11,449 bases of DNA, taken from Monoraphidium neglectum. Taxonomy: Eukaryota; Chlorophyta; Chlorophyceae; Sphaeropleales; Selenastraceae. Both the position numbers and the translations under genes were made by a program. The notes beneath the pieces are model-generated. The model had not been told where the DNA came from. It ran no database searches and saw nothing but the letters and a program-made list of their open reading frames with translations. Location of the stretch: the NCBI RefSeq assembly GCF_000611645.1, contig NW_014011739.1, forward strand, positions 1-11,449, given 5' to 3'. Of the stretch, positions 8,901 through 11,449 are shown piece after piece (the first letter of the stretch is position 1; every line of letters begins with the position of its first letter).

Positions 8901-10324
8901 CCCCGCCACGCCGCCCGCCCTCCGCCTGCCGCCGCTGCCGCCGCTGTCCGCGCCGCCGCCACCAGCGCCCGCGCCGCTGCTGGCTTCACACCCGGCCGCT
9001 CCCACGCTCGCGGCAGCGCCCTGCCCCTCGGCGCCTTGCTGCTTGGCACCTTGCTGCTGCTGCTGCTGCCGCCGCTGCCGCCCGGGCGGCCTGCCGGCAC
9101 CCTGGCCGCCGCCGCCGCCAGCGGCGGCCCCCTCGCTGGCGGCTCCGAGCGCCGACAGCAGCCAGTCGATGACATCAGGCAGCTTCGCTAGCGCCGTCTT
9201 GTGCGCCCCAGACATCTTCGGCGGCACGCCCGCCTCCCGCGCCTCATCTCCCCCTTCCCCTCCGCCGCCAGACCCCGGCCTTCGACCGCTCTCGCCGCGC
9301 TCTCCGCCGCCGCCGCCGCCGCCCCCGGGCGCCGCCCGCTCGTCTTCCGACGGCCCGTCCTCGTCGTCTGAGCCGCCGATGGGGACGTCCCGCTTGCCGT
9401 CGGGGCCGACCGGCCAGCGGTCTGGGGGCGGCTTGGGGAGTCGCACCACCTGAGGAACGGGGAGCAGGGGACAGGGCCGCTTGATCATGGTTTCGCAACA
9501 GCGTTGAGCTGAGGTGATGGGGCCAATCGAGACAGGGCTAAGGAGAATTTTGGGTGATGGGGGCCCGGAGGGCTGAGCCTGGTAATGAGTGTGGGTGTGC
9601 TGTAAGTATGCTGTGAGTGCAAGCCAACGCGCCCCTGTTGGGCCTGCACGCACTGAGGAAAGAGGCGATGAGAAGGCGCGAGATGCCACAAGCGTTTCAA
9701 GGGGCGGTCACGATACTCAGATAAGACCTCCTGCCACACGTGTACATGTGCATGACCGAGCGCCGACGTGCGCCCAAGGCGGTGCCCTCCCCTGCAAATG
9801 CCAGCAGCCACAAGGCAATCCCGCGCGCCCTTCCGTCCCAAGTGTGGTCACCTGGACACGCTCGACCCACACACGACGTGTCACTCCCTCCCTCACTCAC
9901 ACCTTTCATACATGCACAACAAGCGCACACACGCTCGCAAACTCTTACACACCCTCTCTCACGCACACACACACACACACACACACACGCACGCGCGCAC
10001 CTGCCGGCGCTTGGGCGGCAGCTGGGACAGCACTTGGGCCTTGAGGCGCCGTATCATGACCTCTCGCACCAGCAGGCCATGAAGCTCTGACAGCCGCGCG
10101 CCGCCGGCGTTGTCCCACCTCATGCGCACCTCCCCGCGGTGCGTGATGGCCGGGACAAGTCGACGGTCGCAGTACCTGTGGTTGGCAGGTAGCGTGTGTG
10201 TGTATGTGAGTGTGTGTGTGTGTGTGCGTGCGTTGATGTGTGTGTGTGTGTGTGTATGTGAGTGAGTGTATGTGAGTGAGTGTATGTGAGTGAGTGTATG
10301 TGAGTGTGTGTGTGTGCGTGCGTT

Positions 10325-10364
<40 letters not shown>

Positions 10365-11193
10365 GAGGGAGAGAGCGAGGTGAGGTTTGAGGTGCCGGCT
10401 GGTTGTGTTCAGGGCTGGCAGCGTACCAAGGGCGGGGGCCGCGGCCGCAGCTTGGCAACGCGCATGCCGAGCAGCACGCGCGAGGATGGGGCGGGGCCGC
10501 CACTGCCGGCGGGCACGGGCGCCGCGCAGCCCCAGCGCAGGCATGGCGGGGTGGAAGGGAGGAGGGGGGCTGGCTCGCCTGTGGGAGAAGGCCTCCTTGC
10601 TGGCGCCCAGGAGGCCGGGCCTGATGGCGTCGACCTGACAAGGGAGGGCGTCGTGGGGGGTTGGGAGGAGTGGCCAGAGGGGCGCAGCGCTCAGTCCAGC
10701 AACCTCGACCAAGCGGCGGGGACACGGCCACGGCAAACGGCCGTCGGGCGACCGCCGAGTCGCTGGGTCGCCATGGTGAGCTGTGAACGGCCCAGGCAGG
10801 GACAGGCAGCTGCCCGTCCCCCTTGTCGGTTCCCAGGCGGCGTACTGACGATGTGATGCTGCCGCTGGGCCTGCGCTGCGCCGCCCCGCACCCGGACCGC
10901 TCAAGTCTCTGGCTTGCACCCAATGACACTGGTTCGAAACCTGAGAGCTCGCTCGACCCGTTCACAAAGCCCCAGCCCATACCCCCAAACACCAGATGTC
11001 ACCTGTCTGAAGAGGTCGTACGGCCGCGACAGCGACGGCGTCCCGGTCAGCAGCACCGCCCTCCGCGCGCGCCGCGCCGCCGCGACGCACGCCTCGGTGT
11101 GCGGGGAGTCCGTGTTGCGGGTGTTGGTGGTGCGGAGGTTGTGGGACTCGTCCACAACGACGACGCCCCAGGGCAGCGCGGCCATGCAGTGGG
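3598..11193 (-). CDS. ZRANB3: ZRANB3-type SNF2 helicase with C-terminal HNH nuclease, multi-exon, 5'-partial
   Basis: The product is a nuclear DNA-dependent ATPase of the SMARCAL1/ZRANB3 branch of SNF2 proteins. In animals ZRANB3 reanneals and remodels stalled replication forks, binds PCNA and carries a structure-specific HNH nuclease. I joined exons 11193-11003, 10634-10579, 10175-10001, 9449-8869, 8642-8362, 8031-5341 and 5018-3598 (TGA at 3598-3600). Intron phases are 0, 2, 0, 2, 1 and 1, and every join restores a family motif. Numbering the visible protein 1-1797: DESH 14-17, LLTGTP 47-52, VMIRRLK in the third exon, KFLVFAHH 326-333, VGLDF around 427-431, QAEDRAHRKGQ 451-461, first substrate-recognition segment from 709, second from about 1172, zinc Cys 1284/1287/1310/1314, HNH 1326-1450, then a basic low-complexity tail. 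Motif I and the N-terminus are outside the window. No NZF (Cys4 ubiquitin-binding) finger is visible, so it resembles the land-plant form (AT5G07810, recalled) more than human ZRANB3. The family call is firm; exact ends of the tail and large exon are less so. Confidence 0.9.
4360..4410 (+). repeat. (CTG)17 perfect triplet repeat, read as (CAG)17 polyglutamine in gene 1
   Basis: Seventeen uninterrupted CTG units on the plus strand are flanked by GGG on the left and CTT on the right. On the minus strand they are pure CAG codons. An adjacent impure CTG block lies just to the left (about 4261-4297) and encodes the QQQQQQQEQQEQ run. Confidence 0.95.
4645..5464 (-). other. Cys4 zinc element plus HNH endonuclease domain (spans one intron)
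   Basis: Residues 1284-1314 contain C-x2-C, then C-x3-C in LFCGLDC, followed by ERSYYIKSSSG at the exon end (5341). The intron 5340-5019 (GTGGGC...GCGCAG, 322 nt) splits the Gly codon. Exon 5018 resumes AIRRALFKLERGVCQLC, with Cys 1339/1342 likely binding zinc. WHADH is at 1400-1404 (codons 4794-4780), then VYEGGGGCELENLRTLCVACH supplies the Asn, the final His and a second C-x2-C pair. All expected HNH residues are visible, so the nuclease looks intact. In human ZRANB3 this domain cuts splayed DNA near the fork junction in an ATP-dependent way. Confidence 0.92.
5465..5800 (-). other. Substrate-recognition region, second segment (FACDWAELR...RLHGR)
   Basis: From residue 1172 the frame reads DQLLELLSAARTFACDWAELR, then NRLHGRVVSSCLQDAAEAL, and later VLRDVVVRFAGGRGARLARY. 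The helix with a conserved W-x-x-L and the following RRL/RxxG pattern matches the second part of the homologous region in the plant and animal proteins (recalled W-N/S-x-L-R and R-x-L-L-G-K). This rejoins the conserved fold after the insertion and leads directly into the zinc element. Confidence 0.7.
5924..5977 (+). repeat. Interrupted CTG/CTT triplet repeat (polyQ with Lys interruptions)
   Basis: Eighteen triplets, mostly CTG with two CTT interruptions, read on the minus strand as a Gln run broken by two Lys. It is part of the large insertion of gene 1. Confidence 0.9.
6026..6229 (-). repeat. Two copies of the decapeptide TPGFVAATPL in gene 1
   Basis: Copy A is encoded by 6229-6200 (residues 1029-1038) and copy B by 6055-6026 (1087-1096). 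The amino acids are identical, while several codons differ at the third position. They lie 58 residues apart in otherwise unconserved low-complexity sequence. Confidence 0.85.
6918..6953 (+). repeat. 9-bp tandem repeat (TCTAGCTGG, four copies, last imperfect)
   Basis: Four consecutive 9-bp units encode the repeated tripeptide LDQ on the minus strand, giving QLDQLDQLDQLEQ in the Gln/Leu-rich block of gene 1. The AT-richer unit stands out from its surroundings and looks like a recent slippage expansion kept in frame. Confidence 0.85.
7110..7189 (-). other. Substrate-recognition region, first segment (EVWFEVSPYTSRLHFHL)
   Basis: Residues from 709 read EVWFEVSPYTSRLHFHL and continue into LGLSLPLELL. 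In land-plant and animal homologues (recalled) the substrate-recognition region opens with a very similar strand pattern, F-x-V-S-x-N-T-x-R-I-H-L/I-Y, then a short P-L stretch. This region binds forked DNA in human ZRANB3. Here it is followed directly by a very long low-complexity stretch, with the rest of the region appearing only at 5800. Confidence 0.7.
7391..7411 (-). other. SUMO-interacting-motif-like segment DDIIDLT followed by a basic NLS-like cluster
   Basis: Codons in exon 8031-5341 read DDIIDLT and continue GPSPPKKRP, with a second basic cluster PSKKPRP a little downstream. A hydrophobic I/V-I-D-L-T core preceded by acidic residues is the classic SUMO-interacting motif. Its placement in a disordered segment between the helicase and the substrate-recognition region is typical for an accessible short linear motif. 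The basic clusters are plausible nuclear localisation signals, fitting a fork-remodelling enzyme. Function is inferred from the motif alone. Confidence 0.5.
7840..9449 (-). other. SNF2 helicase lobe 2 (helicase C domain) with low-complexity insertions
   Basis: Exon 9449-8869 resumes with VVRLPK after a CCTCAG acceptor and carries AKLPDVIDWLL (about 228-238), then KFLVFAHH (motif IV, 326-333). Exon 8642-8362 gives DVMDKLAEALG, then VRVDGSHDSRERQAAVQRF and LLSITAAAV. Exon 8031 onward gives GLDFATAGVVVFVELP (motif V) and QAEDRAHRKGQRSAVNVY (motif VI, 7963-7931). Introns are 8868-8643 (226 nt) and 8361-8032 (330 nt), both GT-AG. Two long Gly/Asp/Glu- and Gly/Ala/Gln-rich stretches interrupt the lobe before and after AKLPDVIDWLL, and an Ala/Gly/Glu-rich stretch precedes VRVDGSH. 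The catalytic arginine motif (H-R-K-G-Q context) is intact, so an active ATPase is expected if motif I is present outside the window. Confidence 0.9.
9964..9988 (+). repeat. (CA)12 microsatellite at the start of the 551-nt intron
   Basis: A perfect CA run, preceded over about 9893-9963 by looser CACTCACAC/CACACAC sequence. On the coding strand it is a (TG)n tract beginning about a dozen bases after the donor CAG|GTGCGCGCG at 10001/10000, so the donor sits inside a GT-rich tract offering many cryptic GT sites. Confidence 0.9.
10176..10578 (-). other. GC-AG intron of gene 1 (non-canonical donor CACAG|GCGAGC)
   Basis: The 56-nt exon ends CACAG at 10579 and the next bases are GCGAGC. The following exon begins after AACCACAG with GTACTGCGAC at 10175. 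Joining AG and G makes an Arg codon and reads AFSHRYCD, matching the F-x-x-x-YC pattern of the family. No GT is available near this exon end in the right place, so a GC donor is required. AG|GC is the known minor class of U2 introns. Confidence 0.75.
10193..10363 (+). repeat. Compound TG microsatellite with 14-bp minisatellite core
   Basis: Several TG runs are separated by short variants. The longest perfect run is (TG)18 at 10327-10362. The centre (10261-10302) is three tandem copies of AGTGAGTGTATGTG. The segment TGCGTGCGTT followed by G/C then ATGTG occurs twice (about 10226 and 10313), indicating a larger internal duplication. The whole block lies in the 403-nt intron and reads as (CA)n in the transcript, close upstream of the acceptor at 10177-10176. 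Confidence 0.9.
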
Positions 11194-11449
11194 CTGCGGG
11201 CGGCGACGAGGGCAGCCGGATGCATGCAAGCCATGATATGAGGGGCAGGGTAGTGGATTCAGCAACTCCATTCAGCAGCGGAGCTGTTGGAACAGTTGCA
11301 GAGTAAATTGCAATTCAGAGGCGCCAATACGAGTCGCGTCCGGCACCAGGAGCAGGCGGGGCCTGATGCCAGTGATTGGTCCAAACCAGGCGTGTTTCTG
11401 CACCTGGGCCTGCGCACTGCAGAGGGGCGGTGCTCCCGCCGCCAGGCAA
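11194..11449 (-). other. Right edge: probable gene 1 intron, with a possible small exon piece at 11404-11449
   Basis: The pyrimidine-rich tract ending CGCCCGCAG at 11194 is the acceptor for the DESH exon, which needs a phase-1 upstream exon. A donor-like CCCAG|GTGCAG at 11404/11403 gives phase 1 when the frame starts at 11449, so 11449-11404 could be the end of the preceding exon and the intron would be 210 nt. The encoded residues show no recognisable family motif, so this is only a candidate. Stops occur in all three frames across the interval. Confidence 0.4.

Larger units (their letters stand above)
10001..11193 (-). other. SNF2 lobe 1 C-terminal part and linker to lobe 2 (exons 11193-11003, 10634-10579, 10175-10001)
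   Basis: The first exon encodes the Walker B box VVVVDESH (DESH codons 11152-11141), followed by LLTGTPSLSRPYDLFRQ (LLTGTP at 11053-11036), which is motif III. The second exon, only 56 nt, gives VDAIRPGLLGASKEAFSH. The third gives YCD and later VMIRRLKAQVLSQLPPKRRQ. The land-plant homologue as I recall it reads through the same order (GTPS.SRP.D.F.Q, PGLLG, YC, VMIRRLK, LPPKRRQ), and this fixed the splice sites. Introns are 11002-10635 (368 nt, GT-AG), 10578-10176 (403 nt, GC-AG) and 10000-9450 (551 nt, GT-AG). The exon start at 11193 follows a pyrimidine-rich CAG; the upstream join is outside what can be proven here. Confidence 0.88.

Noticed and set aside
10193..10363. Telomere-like or CRISPR-like repeat array
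   Set aside because: The units are TG dinucleotides and a 14-bp TG-derived minisatellite without unique spacers or a TTTAGGG-type unit, and they lie inside an intron.

Overview
The window looks like nuclear DNA from a GC-rich eukaryote, most likely a chlorophyte green alga. The evidence is spliceosomal introns of about 200-550 bp, very high GC at third codon positions in the exons, long Gly/Ala/Gln runs inserted into conserved domains, and TG/CA and CTG microsatellites. The recognisable protein is closest, from memory, to the land-plant SNF2-HNH protein (Arabidopsis AT5G07810) and animal ZRANB3. I see no bacterial operon, rRNA, tRNA, CRISPR array or transposon. The exact lineage cannot be fixed from the sequence.

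Both supportable genes are on the minus strand, head to tail. Gene 1 (3598-11193, continuing beyond the right edge) encodes a ZRANB3-type SNF2 annealing helicase/HNH nuclease. I resolved seven coding exons: 11193-11003, 10634-10579, 10175-10001, 9449-8869, 8642-8362, 8031-5341 and 5018-3598. They give 1797 residues in one continuous frame, from just before the DESH box to the stop codon. In order the protein holds: helicase motifs II and III, the MIRRLK segment, motifs IV, V and VI, the substrate-recognition region split by a disordered Q/A/G/P-rich insertion of roughly 420 residues, a Cys4 zinc element, a complete HNH domain, and a low-complexity basic tail with polyQ. The helicase ATP-binding motif I lies beyond the window.

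Gene 2 (about 183-2611, continuing beyond the left edge) is an unrecognised multi-exon protein with a hydrophobic leader-like segment and a Gly/Ser/Ala/Thr-rich body. Its six exons join in one frame, and all five internal introns are phase 1.

The space between the genes (2654-3597) holds no convincing gene and should contain the 3' UTR of gene 1 and the promoter of gene 2. The right edge (11194-11449) is probably intron with perhaps a small exon piece. The most unusual structure is a 175-nt helicase exon flanked by complementary repeats in the pre-mRNA: (CA)n in the upstream intron and (UG)n starting almost at the downstream splice donor. The upstream intron also uses a GC donor. Several short motifs in the gene 1 protein (SUMO-interaction-like, PCNA-interaction-like and a duplicated TPGFVAATPL) suggest recruitment elements arranged differently from the human protein.
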